Below, one piece after another: positions 48,206-57,998 of a DNA stretch of 64,000 nt. Where the stretch lies: the NCBI GenBank assembly GCA_029433525.1, contig JAQTIF010000001.1, forward strand, positions 2,108,001-2,172,000. Direction: 5' to 3'. The notes below the pieces were generated by a model. It worked only from the letters and a program-made list of their open reading frames with translations. It was not told the origin of the DNA and ran no database searches. Source of the stretch: Enterobacteriaceae bacterium ESL0689. Lineage in GTDB: Bacteria > Pseudomonadota > Gammaproteobacteria > Enterobacterales > Enterobacteriaceae. The number at the start of each line of letters is the position of its first letter. Position 1 is the stretch's first letter. The position numbers and the translations under genes are program-made.

Positions 48206-51200
48206 ATGACAGAACAACAAAAGTTCACTCTTCAGCAACTATTTCAATCGACTGACGACCTGATGCTGCGTGATAAAACACGCTTTTCCCGCCGCCTGCA
48301 GGGGACGAAAAAAGTGAAAGATCCCGCCGCCCGGCAGGCCGTTCTTCAGCAGCTGGCGCAAGAGATAGCAGAGGCGACTGAAAAAGTCCGCCGCCGTGAA
48401 GCGGCGTGTCCGCCGATAAGCTACCCGCAAAACCTTCCCGTCAGCCAGAAAAAAGAGCAAATATTGCAGGCGATTCGTGACCATCAGGTGGTGATTGTCG
48501 CCGGGGAAACCGGTTCAGGTAAAACCACGCAGCTACCTAAAATCTGTCTCGAACTGGGACGCGGAATAAAAGGTCTTATCGGCCATACGCAACCGCGTCG
48601 CCTCGCAGCGCGCACTGTTGCCAGCCGGATTGCCGAAGAGCTTAACAGTGAACCGGGTGGCTGTGTGGGTTATAAAGTGCGTTTTAACGATCACGTCAGT
48701 GATCAGACGCTGGTCAAGCTGATGACCGACGGTATTTTACTGGCGGAAATCCAGCAGGATCGCTTACTGAGCCAGTATGACACCATCATTATCGACGAAG
48801 CCCATGAACGCAGCCTGAATATTGATTTTTTGCTCGGTTATTTGCGTCGACTGCTCCCCGAACGCCCGGATCTGAAAGTCATTATTACCTCGGCAACGAT
48901 CGATCCCCAGCGTTTCTCACGCCATTTTAATCACGCACCGGTGATTGAAGTCTCTGGCCGTACCTGGCCGGTGGAAGTGCGCTACCGTCCGATCGTGGAT
49001 GAGGTGGATGATGGCGATCGCGATCAATTGCAGGCTATTTTTGACGCGGTCGATGAACTGGAGCGTGAGAGTGCGGGCGATATTCTGATTTTCATGAGCG
49101 GTGAACGGGAAATTCGCGATACCGCTGATGCCCTGAATAAACGCGAACTACGCCATACCGAAGTGTTGCCGTTATATGCCCGCTTATCAAACAGTGAGCA
49201 AAATCGTATCTTCCAGCCCCATAGCGGCCGACGTATTGTGCTGGCCACCAATGTTGCGGAAACCTCACTGACGGTTCCTGGTATCAAGTACGTTATCGAT
49301 CCCGGTATGGCGCGGATCAGTCGCTATAGCTACCGTACCAAAGTCCAGCGTCTGCCGATTGAGCCCATATCCCAGGCCTCAGCTAATCAGCGTAAAGGAC
49401 GTTGTGGTCGCGTCTCGCAGGGGATCTGCATCCGCCTCTATTCTGAAGTGGATTTCCTGTCACGGCCCGAATTTACTGACCCGGAAATCCTGCGCACCAA
49501 TCTGGCCTCGGTTATTTTGCAGATGACGGCGCTTGGCCTCGGTGATATCGCCGCATTCCCGTTTGTCGAAGCACCGGACAAACGCCATATTCAGGATGGG
49601 ATACGGCTGCTGGAAGAACTGGGAGCGATCCACAACGCCGGGAACATGGCCGGTTATGCCCTGACTCCGCTGGGACGTCAGCTCAGTCAGCTACCAGTCG
49701 ATCCCCGTCTGGCGCGGATGGTACTGGCGGCACAAACCCAGGGTTGTGTGCGGGAAGCAATGATTATCGCCGCTGCGTTGTCTATTCAGGACCCACGCGA
49801 ACGACCGCTGGATAAACAACAGGCATCGGATGAAAAACACCGCCGCTTTGTTGATAAAGATTCGGATTTCCTGACGATAATTAATTTATGGAACTATCTG
49901 AATGAACAACAAAAAATATTACCGACAAACGCATTTCGTCGCTTGTGTCGCAGCGATTTCCTTAACTATTTGCGGATCCGTGAATGGCAGGATATCTATA
50001 CTCAACTGCGCCAGGCAGTGAAAGCACTGGGATTAGCGGTAAATAGCCAGCCCGCGGAATATCGTGAAATTCACAGCGCTCTGCTCAGCGGCTTGTTATC
50101 GCATATAGGTCATAAAGAGGGCGAAAAACAGGAGTATTGCGGAGCCCGCAATGCCCGTTTTGCGCTCTTCCCGGGCTCGGGATTATTTAAAAAACCGCCA
50201 AAATGGGTCATGGTCGCCGAACTGGTGGAAACCCGTCGCCTGTGGGGGCGGATTGCCGCCCGTATTGATCCGGAATGGGTGGAACCGATCGCTCTGCACC
50301 TGCTCAAACGGTCATACAGTGAACCCCACTGGGAGCGAAAACAAGGCGCGGTCATGGCCAGCGAAAAGGTGACGCTATATGGCTTACCTGTCGTCAGCGG
50401 GCGCAAGGTCAACTACAGTCAGATAGATCCGACCCTGTGTCGGGAACTGTTTATCCGCCATGCGCTGGTCGAAGGTGACTGGCAGACACGACACACTTTT
50501 TTCCACCAGAATCTTAATCTGCGTAACGAAATCGAAGCGCTGGAGCATAAATCGCGTCGTCGCGATATTCTGGTCGATGATGAGACGCTGTTTGCTTTTT
50601 ATGATCAGCGCATCAGCCCTGAAGTTATATCTGCACGTCACTTTGATAAATGGTGGCAACAAACTCGCCATGACACACCGGATTTGCTCAACTTCGAAAA
50701 GAGTATGTTGATAAAAGAGGGTGCAGAGCAAATCAACAAGCTGGATTACCCCAATTTCTGGTATCAGGGCGATCTGAAGTTAGCGCTCTCCTATCAGTTT
50801 GAGCCCGGCACCGACGCAGATGGCGTCACGGTACATATTCCGTTGCCACTGCTTAACCAGGTCACGGAAAACGGATTTGAATGGCAAATCCCGGGCCTGC
50901 GCCGGGAACTGATTATCGCACTGATCAAATCATTACCTAAACCGGTACGGCGAAATTTTGTCCCGGCACCCAATTATGCCGAAGCCTTTCTCGGCCGGGC
51001 AACCCCGCAGGCATTACCCTTGCTCGATGCCCTGGAACGCGAACTGCGCCTGATGACCGGAGTCACGGTTGATCGTGAAAGCTGGCAGTGGGATCAGATC
51101 GCTGATCACCTGAAGATCACCTTTCGGGTGGTGGATGAGAATAACCGCAAGCTGGCAGAAGGGTGCTCACTGGCAGCATTAAAAGAGCGGCTCAGGGACA

Positions 51201-52108
51201 AGGTACAGGAGACACTGTCGGCCATCGCGGATGATGGCATCGAACAACAGGGACTGCATATCTGGAGTTTCGGTGAGCTGGCACAAAGTTATGAGCAAAA
51301 GCGTGGCGGCTATCGGGTAAAAGCCTGGCCCGCGCTGGTTGACGAAAGTGACAGTGTCGCTATTAAGTTGTTTGATAATCAAGCCGAACAACAACAGGCG
51401 ATGTGGCAGGGGCTGCGTCGTCTGTTGTTACTGAATATTCCCTCGCCGATTAAATATCTGCATGAGAAGCTGCCAAACAAAGCGAAACTGGGGCTCTATT
51501 TCAATCCTTACGGTAAGGTGCTGGATCTGATTGATGACTGCATCGCCTGTGGCGTGGACAAACTGATCGCTGACGCAGGCGGCCCGGTATGGTGTGAAGC
51601 CTCTTTTACCCGGCTGCATAACAAGGTTCGCGGCGAACTTAACGATACCGTTGTCGATATTGCTCAGCAGGTTGAACAGATCCTGACGCGGGTATTTAAT
51701 ATCAATAAACGACTGAAAGGGCGGGTGGATATGAATATGGCGCTCGGGCTTGCTGATATTAAAGCGCAGATAAGCGGGCTGATCTATCGTGGTTTCGTCA
51801 CCGCGAATGGCTTCCGGCGGCTGGCCGATACCCAGCGTTATCTGCAGGCGATTGAGAAACGGCTGGAAAAAATGGCGGTGGACCCCCATCGTGATCGCGC
51901 GCAGATGCTCAGGATTGAACATCTCCAGCAAGCCTGGCGACAATGGCTGAACAAGCTGCCGCCTCAGCGCCGTAACGATGATGATATCCAGGCGATCCGC
52001 TGGATGATCGAAGAGCTGCGGGTTAGCTATTTTGCCCAACAACTGGGTACGCCCTATCCGGTCTCTGATAAACGTATTTTACAGGCGATGGAGCAGATCA
52101 CGGCCTGA
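48206..52108 (+). CDS. hrpA: ATP-dependent RNA helicase HrpA (DEAH family)
   Basis: A 1300-residue DEAH-box helicase linked to mRNA processing and rescue of stalled ribosomes. The helicase core has motif I GETGSGKTTQLPK near residue 94, motif Ia TQPRRLAARTVA, motif II DEAHERS, motif III SAT, LATNVAETSLTVPG and motif VI QRKGRCGRVS. A ratchet/winged-helix region, an OB fold (HKEGEKQEYCGARNARFALFPGS) and the long C-terminal HrpA domain follow. It is uninterrupted over 3.9 kb, evidence for good sequence quality here. ydcF follows after 24 bp. Confidence 0.97.
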   Translation: MTEQQKFTLQQLFQSTDDLMLRDKTRFSRRLQGTKKVKDPAARQAVLQQLAQEIAEATEKVRRREAACPPISYPQNLPVSQKKEQILQAIRDHQVVIVAGETGSGKTTQLPKICLELGRGIKGLIGHTQPRRLAARTVASRIAEELNSEPGGCVGYKVRFNDHVSDQTLVKLMTDGILLAEIQQDRLLSQYDTIIIDEAHERSLNIDFLLGYLRRLLPERPDLKVIITSATIDPQRFSRHFNHAPVIEVSGRTWPVEVRYRPIVDEVDDGDRDQLQAIFDAVDELERESAGDILIFMSGEREIRDTADALNKRELRHTEVLPLYARLSNSEQNRIFQPHSGRRIVLATNVAETSLTVPGIKYVIDPGMARISRYSYRTKVQRLPIEPISQASANQRKGRCGRVSQGICIRLYSEVDFLSRPEFTDPEILRTNLASVILQMTALGLGDIAAFPFVEAPDKRHIQDGIRLLEELGAIHNAGNMAGYALTPLGRQLSQLPVDPRLARMVLAAQTQGCVREAMIIAAALSIQDPRERPLDKQQASDEKHRRFVDKDSDFLTIINLWNYLNEQQKILPTNAFRRLCRSDFLNYLRIREWQDIYTQLRQAVKALGLAVNSQPAEYREIHSALLSGLLSHIGHKEGEKQEYCGARNARFALFPGSGLFKKPPKWVMVAELVETRRLWGRIAARIDPEWVEPIALHLLKRSYSEPHWERKQGAVMASEKVTLYGLPVVSGRKVNYSQIDPTLCRELFIRHALVEGDWQTRHTFFHQNLNLRNEIEALEHKSRRRDILVDDETLFAFYDQRISPEVISARHFDKWWQQTRHDTPDLLNFEKSMLIKEGAEQINKLDYPNFWYQGDLKLALSYQFEPGTDADGVTVHIPLPLLNQVTENGFEWQIPGLRRELIIALIKSLPKPVRRNFVPAPNYAEAFLGRATPQALPLLDALERELRLMTGVTVDRESWQWDQIADHLKITFRVVDENNRKLAEGCSLAALKERLRDKVQETLSAIADDGIEQQGLHIWSFGELAQSYEQKRGGYRVKAWPALVDESDSVAIKLFDNQAEQQQAMWQGLRRLLLLNIPSPIKYLHEKLPNKAKLGLYFNPYGKVLDLIDDCIACGVDKLIADAGGPVWCEASFTRLHNKVRGELNDTVVDIAQQVEQILTRVFNINKRLKGRVDMNMALGLADIKAQISGLIYRGFVTANGFRRLADTQRYLQAIEKRLEKMAVDPHRDRAQMLRIEHLQQAWRQWLNKLPPQRRNDDDIQAIRWMIEELRVSYFAQQLGTPYPVSDKRILQAMEQITA

Positions 52109-52132
52109 CCATCATCTAATTAAGGATAAACA

Positions 52133-52924
52133 ATGATGAAGAACACTTTTCCCGCGCTGTCTATTGCCAGCCTCAATGCGGCTAACCGGTTAGCTCAGTG
52201 GCTGGCCGAAGATGATTTTAGCGACCAGGCCACGCGACCGCCGATAGATATTGTCGTCCTCGCAGGAAATGCGGTGATCCCGACGATTGACGCCGCCTGT
52301 CAACTGGCGGCTGAGCGCGCTGTGCCGCTGCTGATCAGTGGCGGTATTGGCCATTCAACGCCCTTTCTCTATGATGCGGTACGCCATGATCCGCGTTATC
52401 ATCAGCTCGCGGTCGCCATGCGCCCGGAAGCGCATATTCTCGCTGATATTGCCCGCCAGTTCTGGCAGATACCGGCAGAAAAAATTGTGATTGAGGATCG
52501 CTCAACGAACTGTGGCGAGAATGCGCGATTCACGCGCGAAAAACTGGCATCGCTGGGCGATATCCCGCGTTGTGGCGTCGTGCTCCAGGATCCGACGCTG
52601 CAGCGGCGAACGATGGCAACCTTTGCCCGCGCCTGGCAAGACGCAACCTTTGCGCCACGCTGGTACAGTCTGCCTGGCTACACACCACAATTAGCTAATA
52701 CCGATAGTGGACTGACTTTTGTTGATAACCCAGGCGGTTTGTGGCCGGTGGAACGCTATCTGTCTTTACTGCTGGGTGAACTACCGCGCTTACAGGATAA
52801 CCCGCAGGGTTATGGCCCTCGCGGGAAAGACTTTATTACCCATGTCGATATTCCCGCCGATATTATGGCGGCAGGCGAACAGCTGATAACAGACCCGCTG
52901 TTAAAAAACATTGTGCAGCGATAA
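52133..52924 (+). CDS. ydcF: DUF218 (ElyC/SanA/YdcF) family protein
   Basis: A 263-residue cytoplasmic DUF218 protein; E. coli YdcF (266 residues) binds SAM in vitro but its role is unknown. Visible features are DIVVLAGNAVIPTIDAAC near residues 38-55, LLISGGIGHSTPFLYDAV, IEDRSTNCGENARFT, VVLQDPTLQRRTMATFARAW and the C-terminal ELPRLQDNPQGYGPRGKDFI. Two adjacent ATGs compete as start (52133, 52136). The order azoR-hrpA-ydcF is conserved with E. coli; aldA and gapC do not follow. Confidence 0.93.
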   Translation: MMKNTFPALSIASLNAANRLAQWLAEDDFSDQATRPPIDIVVLAGNAVIPTIDAACQLAAERAVPLLISGGIGHSTPFLYDAVRHDPRYHQLAVAMRPEAHILADIARQFWQIPAEKIVIEDRSTNCGENARFTREKLASLGDIPRCGVVLQDPTLQRRTMATFARAWQDATFAPRWYSLPGYTPQLANTDSGLTFVDNPGGLWPVERYLSLLLGELPRLQDNPQGYGPRGKDFITHVDIPADIMAAGEQLITDPLLKNIVQR

Positions 52925-53070
52925 TAACAAATACGTAACAATAAAGCCGGGTACTACGCGCCAGGGTGAACATAATTGATAATATATTATTTCAATAGCT
53001 ATTTGCCATAATAAGGAGGATGATACCCCTGCTATCGTTTATTTTTTATTTCAGAAACACAGGAATTATT

Positions 53071-53808
53071 ATGAAACGAGCGTTATTAGCTTCTCTACTG
53101 ATGGTTATTCCGGCATTAACTCAGGCAGCTCCTGCACAACCTCACTGGGATTATGAAGGTAAGGGCGCACCGGAAAACTGGGGAAAGCTTAGCACTGATT
53201 TTGCCACCTGCCATAATGGCAAATTTCAGTCGCCCATCGATATTAATAACGTATTGCAGGCACAACTTCCACCGCTCGATCTGGTATTTAAAAATACCAG
53301 TGAAACGGTCGTTAACAATGGTCATACCATTCAGGTCAGCGCCAAAAGTGAAGATCAATTCACACTTGATGGCGAGACTTTCCAGCTGATGCAGTATCAT
53401 TTCCATACGCCCAGTGAAAACCATATTAATGGCAAATCTTATCCGCTGGAAGCACACTTCGTTCATGCAGCGGAAGATGGCGCGGTGGCCGTTGTAGCGG
53501 TTATGTTTGAAGTGGGTAAAGAAAATAGTGCACTGAATCCAATACTGGACGCGATTCCGGATCAAATGAATAAAGAGGTCTCTTTACAAAAGAAACTTGA
53601 CCTGAGAACCCTGTTCCCGGAAAAACTCGATTACTATCGTTTTAGTGGCTCATTGACTACACCACCTTGCACGGAAGGTATTCGCTGGCTGGTGATGTCT
53701 GATAATGTCACATTATCGGCGGAACAACTTGCCCGCTTCCAGAGTGTACTGAAACACAGTAATAATCGTCCGGTACAACCATTAAATGGGCGTATTATTG
53801 CTAAATAA
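53071..53808 (+). CDS. Periplasmic alpha-class carbonic anhydrase
   Basis: Interconverts CO2 and bicarbonate in the periplasm. The start at 53071 (MKRALLASLLMVIPALTQA) gives a signal peptide; the longer frame from 53020 has no AGGA-type site. The mature enzyme shows the alpha-CA layout: HWDYEGKGAPENWGKL, QSPIDI, zinc histidines in QYHFHTPSENHI and LEAHFVH, and YRFSGSLTTPPCTEGIRWLV with the active-site threonines. A cysteine pair (FATCHNG and PPCTEG) fits the bacterial disulfide. 245 residues. E. coli K-12 lacks this class; relatives occur in Klebsiella and Pectobacterium. Confidence 0.94.
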   Translation: MKRALLASLLMVIPALTQAAPAQPHWDYEGKGAPENWGKLSTDFATCHNGKFQSPIDINNVLQAQLPPLDLVFKNTSETVVNNGHTIQVSAKSEDQFTLDGETFQLMQYHFHTPSENHINGKSYPLEAHFVHAAEDGAVAVVAVMFEVGKENSALNPILDAIPDQMNKEVSLQKKLDLRTLFPEKLDYYRFSGSLTTPPCTEGIRWLVMSDNVTLSAEQLARFQSVLKHSNNRPVQPLNGRIIAK

Positions 53809-53960
53809 ATCAGTTGCGCATTAATAATTAGTATGCCATAGCGATATCGTAAATAATGCGCTATCGCTATGGTGATGATATCAATTATTATTTCTGTTTT
53901 CATTCTGACTTATGTTTTAGTATTATTTTTGTCCTTTAAATATATAATCGAAATAAATCA

Positions 53961-56126
53961 ATGAACCAGAATATGTCTACCATTGATGTAGAAAATGACA
54001 GCTATGGCTTTCACCATATTGCTAACCACCTTGCACAATCTATTCTGAAAACAAAACGTGAAGAAAGTACCGTAACAGGTATCGAAGGTGCATGGGGGAC
54101 GGGTAAAACCCATTTTCTCAATCTGCTACATTTCGCTCTGATCAAACAGAAAAGCGATAAAACCTTTGTATTACGTGTTTCTCCCTGGCTCAATGGCAAT
54201 GATACCAGTCTGGTAGCATCGTTGCTACAGCCGGTTGACGGAATCATTTCCAGCGCAGAAGGGCGTCCTTCTTTTCCTCAAAAGCCTGTCAGTCAAAACC
54301 GCGAAAAAAATGTCAGCAAAACAACCAGCGTCATGATGGAATATATCCAGGCAACGGCACATCATCCAGCATCGAGAGCACCATTGACAGCAAGAACATC
54401 TGAGGCGCCGCGAACAAAAACCACCGTACAGCTATACGGCGAAGTGGCAGCAAAAATGGATGCACTGGATCTGAATTTCATTATCCTGCTGGACGATCTG
54501 GACCGACTGGAACCGGAACAGGTCGTCGAAGTCATGCGTATCATTAGCGCCGTCGCCAGTTTTCCTCGTTTTCACTACATCCTGTGTTATGACAAAGCTG
54601 TACTGGTTCAGGCGATTGAAACCGGGTTTGCCATCAGCGATGGAGAACAGTATCTGCACAGAATAGTGCCGATTACCTTCACGCTGCCACGCCCGGAATC
54701 CGCCCGTTTACGTCAGACGTTACTGGCCGGGGTCATTCGGTTGTTTACTGACGTCCATGGCAACGAACCTGACGAAGAGATCAAAAAAGATCTGGTGAGA
54801 GTGGTTGGAACTTATGGCTCTGAGATAAAAGTGTTCCGTGAAGTACAGATGGTGCTCAATGATTTGACCTTCCGATATGAAGGTATTCGTGATTATGTCT
54901 ATTTTCCGGATCTGTTCTTTCTGCAGTTAATCCAGACGCTCAATCCGGCACTGTATAGCTGGATAGAAAAATACCTGATCACCCGCGCCATGATAGTGTC
55001 CGGGGAAGACCATCTTCATGAAGAAGAGCAAAGCGAATGGACTCATACTCTGAGCCTGTGTCTGTCCAGTTTCCATGCTTCCGAGGCCAGGGCTGCAACG
55101 GCGCTGTGTCTATGGATACCCGGTATCTCCGGCAAGAAAATCGATAATTTAATGCTGTTCGATCCGATAACGGATGAAGTGAAAGCATTGATGACAAAAT
55201 ATCGTCGTCTCGGCAGCACTGCTTACTGGCGTTATTATTTCACTTTCTCAGCGCCACAACAGCTTCTGCCGGCAGATTATATTAACAAACTGTTCCATTC
55301 GGCTGCCGATAAACAGTCCGCACCAGCGCTGGCAGAATCGTTACTGAGTACCATTAATAATCATAATCTCCCTTCACATACCTGGTTTGAACATATTCTG
55401 AGCCAGTTAACGCCAGCGACGATAAATAAACATACCTTTGCGGAATGTGAAGGTATGTTGATGTTCTTTTTCAATCATGGCGATGAAATCACCACCCGTT
55501 ATCGACAGAAAAGCCATTATGTTGCCTGGTATGATCTTGATGTCAACGGTGTGGTTGATCGGCTGGTGGAGAAAATCCTGGCGGATGATCGCACAAGGGC
55601 GATGGAAATACTGCTGTTGCTCATAAAGGCTGGACGCTCCTGCGTCTGGATCGCTTTTTATATCCGTTATCTGATCTGGCATAACATTCAGTTTAACCAT
55701 CGTCCGGAATCGAGACTGGTGCACATGCTCAGTAATGATGAGTTGAATAGCATTCGCCAGCATTTTTGCGAGCGCCTTATGCATGCGGGTACACCTGTTC
55801 CTGCCGAGTGGGATTTGAGAGCATTAATCCGCGCCTGGCAGGATATTGCTGATCGGGAATCATTACTGAACTGGATAAAGCTGCATACAGAAAGTGACAA
55901 AGACTTCCTGGCATTCTTACTACGGCTCCGTGCACCGATGAACACGATAGCCAGTGGATATCGTTGGTGCCTTAATATAAGAGAGATCGGTCATCTGTTT
56001 GATGGCGAGGAGAGGCTTCTGGACAGGCTGGATCTCATTGAGCTGGATGGCCATTTCCCTGACGAAATCAAAGCGATTCGATCCGCTATCGACCAGTATA
56101 ATAAGACACGGAAACATTACGTATAA
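53961..56126 (+). CDS. KAP-family P-loop NTPase
   Basis: A 721-residue protein with a KAP NTPase domain. Walker A is GAWGTGKT at residues 43-50, an arginine-rich segment follows, and Walker B is FIILLDDLDRLEPEQV near residues 173-188, followed by FHYILCYDKAVLVQAI, which is diagnostic of KAP. The remaining 450 residues are helical and unassigned; the usual membrane insertion is not obvious. KAP NTPases occur in anti-phage systems (for example QatA of Qat) and in several uncharacterised islands, so a defence role is possible but unproven. A WapI-like gene follows at 75 bp, and a relic of a second KAP copy lies beyond it. The gene is AT-richer than the core. Confidence 0.85.
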   Translation: MNQNMSTIDVENDSYGFHHIANHLAQSILKTKREESTVTGIEGAWGTGKTHFLNLLHFALIKQKSDKTFVLRVSPWLNGNDTSLVASLLQPVDGIISSAEGRPSFPQKPVSQNREKNVSKTTSVMMEYIQATAHHPASRAPLTARTSEAPRTKTTVQLYGEVAAKMDALDLNFIILLDDLDRLEPEQVVEVMRIISAVASFPRFHYILCYDKAVLVQAIETGFAISDGEQYLHRIVPITFTLPRPESARLRQTLLAGVIRLFTDVHGNEPDEEIKKDLVRVVGTYGSEIKVFREVQMVLNDLTFRYEGIRDYVYFPDLFFLQLIQTLNPALYSWIEKYLITRAMIVSGEDHLHEEEQSEWTHTLSLCLSSFHASEARAATALCLWIPGISGKKIDNLMLFDPITDEVKALMTKYRRLGSTAYWRYYFTFSAPQQLLPADYINKLFHSAADKQSAPALAESLLSTINNHNLPSHTWFEHILSQLTPATINKHTFAECEGMLMFFFNHGDEITTRYRQKSHYVAWYDLDVNGVVDRLVEKILADDRTRAMEILLLLIKAGRSCVWIAFYIRYLIWHNIQFNHRPESRLVHMLSNDELNSIRQHFCERLMHAGTPVPAEWDLRALIRAWQDIADRESLLNWIKLHTESDKDFLAFLLRLRAPMNTIASGYRWCLNIREIGHLFDGEERLLDRLDLIELDGHFPDEIKAIRSAIDQYNKTRKHYV

Positions 56127-56201
56127 ACGGTATTCTGCATCATCATAGGGGTAAGAATATACGATAAAGAAAGAATCTGGACGATATTACACATTTCAGG
56201 G

Positions 56202-56627
56202 GTGATTATGATTGATATAGAAGTGGGGGTACTAAAATTTCAACTAACACCTTACGAAAGAGAGTGTGATCTCGATTATGATGACTGGATACATGTCTGG
56301 ATTGAATTTTTTTTACCAGAATTGAAAACAGCGTTTAACACAGCATTCACAAGCTGGGAGCTTTCAGAATTAAAAAATGGCATTGCCAATATATATCAAA
56401 GTATGATTTCATCCAGTCAATCATCTCCGGCGAACTTTGATAGTATGGAAAGAAGGGTCTGTATTTCTTTGCGCAAAGTACATCCTGAACATGTCGAAGT
56501 TAATTTAGTCTTGCGGCCAGAGGATCATGCCGATAGCGTTATCGTCACCGATATATTTTACCTTGACCAGAGTTACTTTCCGGCGTTACTGTCCGGTCTT
56601 AACGAGATAATTAACTGGCAGAACTAA
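56202..56627 (+). CDS. WapI-like small protein, candidate partner of the KAP NTPase
   Basis: A 141-residue acidic protein (start could also be 56208). The pattern LDYDDWIHVWIEFFLPELKTAFNTAFTSWELSELKNGI followed by a short strand-rich C-terminal half (FDSMERRVCISLRKVHP, HVEVNLVLRPEDHADSV) resembles WapI-family immunity proteins. This is pattern recall, not a search. It lies in the same orientation just downstream of the KAP gene and immediately before the KAP relic, so the zone may be a toxin-immunity array from which the toxin gene has been lost, or a two-gene defence unit. Confidence 0.5.
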   Translation: MIMIDIEVGVLKFQLTPYERECDLDYDDWIHVWIEFFLPELKTAFNTAFTSWELSELKNGIANIYQSMISSSQSSPANFDSMERRVCISLRKVHPEHVEVNLVLRPEDHADSVIVTDIFYLDQSYFPALLSGLNEIINWQN

Positions 56628-56655
56628 ACCTGATCGGTCAATCATACGGCTATCT

Positions 56656-56737
56656 GATAGCCAGGGGATATCATTTTTGGCTTAAGATAAGAGAAATCGG
56701 CCATCTGTTTGATGGCGAGGAGATACTTCTGGAATAG
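56656..56737 (+). pseudogene. Relic of a second KAP gene 3' segment
   Basis: About 81 bp closely similar to 55945-56025 inside the KAP gene; CATCTGTTTGATGGCGAGGA is identical in both. Translated in the same frame it reads IARGYHFWLKIREIGHLFDG against IASGYRWCLNIREIGHLFDG in the intact protein, then meets TAG. Its flanks have no further similarity that I can see. Confidence 0.75.
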
Positions 56738-56864
56738 TATACTGGTAACGGCACTCCATCGCCCACACATCAAAATAGCAGTGCAGGCACGAGATGAATA
56801 TGTAATTTGAAGCTCAACTGTTGCACACTTAATTCATTGAATATAATAGATAATTTATCTTTGA

Positions 56865-57098
56865 TTAAGAGAAGAAGGTATCAACAATCTTATCCCAAAT
56901 GGGATAATAGATATCATCAAAAAAATCGTATACAACTGAATCTGTAGCAAAGGTAAACGCAACAACAGAGGCGATACCAGCAACAACGATTGCATATTCA
57001 ATCGTTGTAACAGCGTGCTCACTCTTTTTAAATAAATCAATCTTTATTGAAAGGTTAGTGCAAACTTTCAGATACTTATTATAAACATTAGTTAACAT
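56865..57098 (-). CDS. Orphan Flp-type pilin
   Basis: A 77-residue protein with the Flp/Fap pilin core KKSEHAVTTIEYAIVVAGIASVVAFTF: a hydrophobic helix preceded by a short polar leader and containing the IEYAIV motif, where pre-pilins carry a glutamate and tyrosine after the cleavage site. TadV-type cleavage would follow the polar leader. No tad assembly genes are present in the window. A 460-bp AT-rich region lies upstream. It may depend on a tad locus elsewhere or be a relic. Confidence 0.75.
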   Translation of the reverse strand: MLTNVYNKYLKVCTNLSIKIDLFKKSEHAVTTIEYAIVVAGIASVVAFTFATDSVVYDFFDDIYYPIWDKIVDTFFS

Positions 57099-57563
57099 TA
57101 TTTCTCCTTACCAAAAAAGTAACAGCGTTAAATGCGTATACTTCAGTTTCAGGCTACATATGCCTGATATATTTTTATATTATATTTATTGTGTGGCATT
57201 TTACTTCAGAATTTAACATAAAAGCAATATCCTTTTTATCGAAGAGACTCTTTCCATTTTGGAGATTTTTAAAGTGATAAAAGATTGTTAATTTAATACA
57301 AAATTTTATAATATGTCAGCTATATAAAAATATATCAGGCACGTTCCGGAGGGAGCAGAGAGGAATGGTCTGTGCCGGATGTTCACTGCGCGTTCATCAC
57401 CAGTGTGATAATCCGATATTCACTATCAGCAACAGGATTGCTTATGATGGATTAATGGTATACGGCAAAAAGACAGCGCCTTGCTTTCTACGCTGGCGGC
57501 AAATGTGCCCGCAAGTGTCACCTTTAGTGCCTCCATTCAGAACATCACAGACTGAACAAAAAG
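57099..57563. other. AT-rich spacer between the pilin and the NTF2-like gene
   Basis: It presumably contains the pilin promoter. An 80-codon plus-strand frame at 57365-57607 (GCSLRVHHQCDNPIFTISNR at its start) has no recognisable family and overlaps the NTF2-like gene antisense, so it is not called. Confidence 0.4.
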
Positions 57564-57961
57564 TTAACTTCTGCTCCCCAGATCGCTGTCTCCGGGTAGC
57601 CCGTTAATCATTCTTGTCAGTTCTTCACAGCGGATAATTTTTTCAGATGACAAAGTAAAGCAGGCGAAAACTTCAAACTCGCTCTGCTCTGCTCACCTTG
57701 ATGGTTTTCCACATTCACATAGTGATGCGTGAACACCGTATTATTTTCGGATACGACACGTTTAATAGAAATACTCATCCGTTTGGTATGCGATTTGATG
57801 GCCTTCATATGGGCGATAAAGCCATAGTAGTCCAGTTGTTTACCATCCACGATCTGTTGATAATCAGGCGCAAAAAACGCTGCGATTTGATGCTCGTCAT
57901 GCAGTGGCTCGGTGATGAGTGTCTGTAATGCTACAATGACTGTTTGCTTAACACTCGGCAT
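57564..57961 (-). pseudogene. NTF2/SnoaL-like protein, frameshifted by a 5-bp tandem duplication
   Basis: The N-terminal 95 residues (ITEPLHDEHQIAAFFAPDYQ, DGKQLDYYGFIAHMKAIKSH, TVFTHHYVNVENHQGEQS) form a SnoaL-like fold. The frame then goes wrong. On the plus strand GCTCT occurs twice in tandem at 57681-57690. Removing one unit gives GEQSEFEVFACFTLSSEKII, then RCEELTRMI, exactly the expected end of this family, with a stop at 57564 (about 130 residues). The product as it stands ends at 57617 with an unrelated tail. Confidence 0.75.
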
Positions 57962-57998
57962 TTGCTTCTCCTTTCTGAGTGATGGTCGGAAGTCTACT

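Noticed and set aside
51428..52042. 204-codon minus-strand frame inside hrpA
   Set aside because: Fully antisense to a conserved helicase; no independent evidence.
53961..56126. Calling the KAP gene qatA of a Qat defence system
   Set aside because: The partners qatB, qatC (QueC-like) and qatD (TatD-like) are not present beside it.
57365..57607. 80-codon plus-strand frame
   Set aside because: Overlaps the NTF2-like gene antisense and matches nothing I know, though its first part has protein-like composition.
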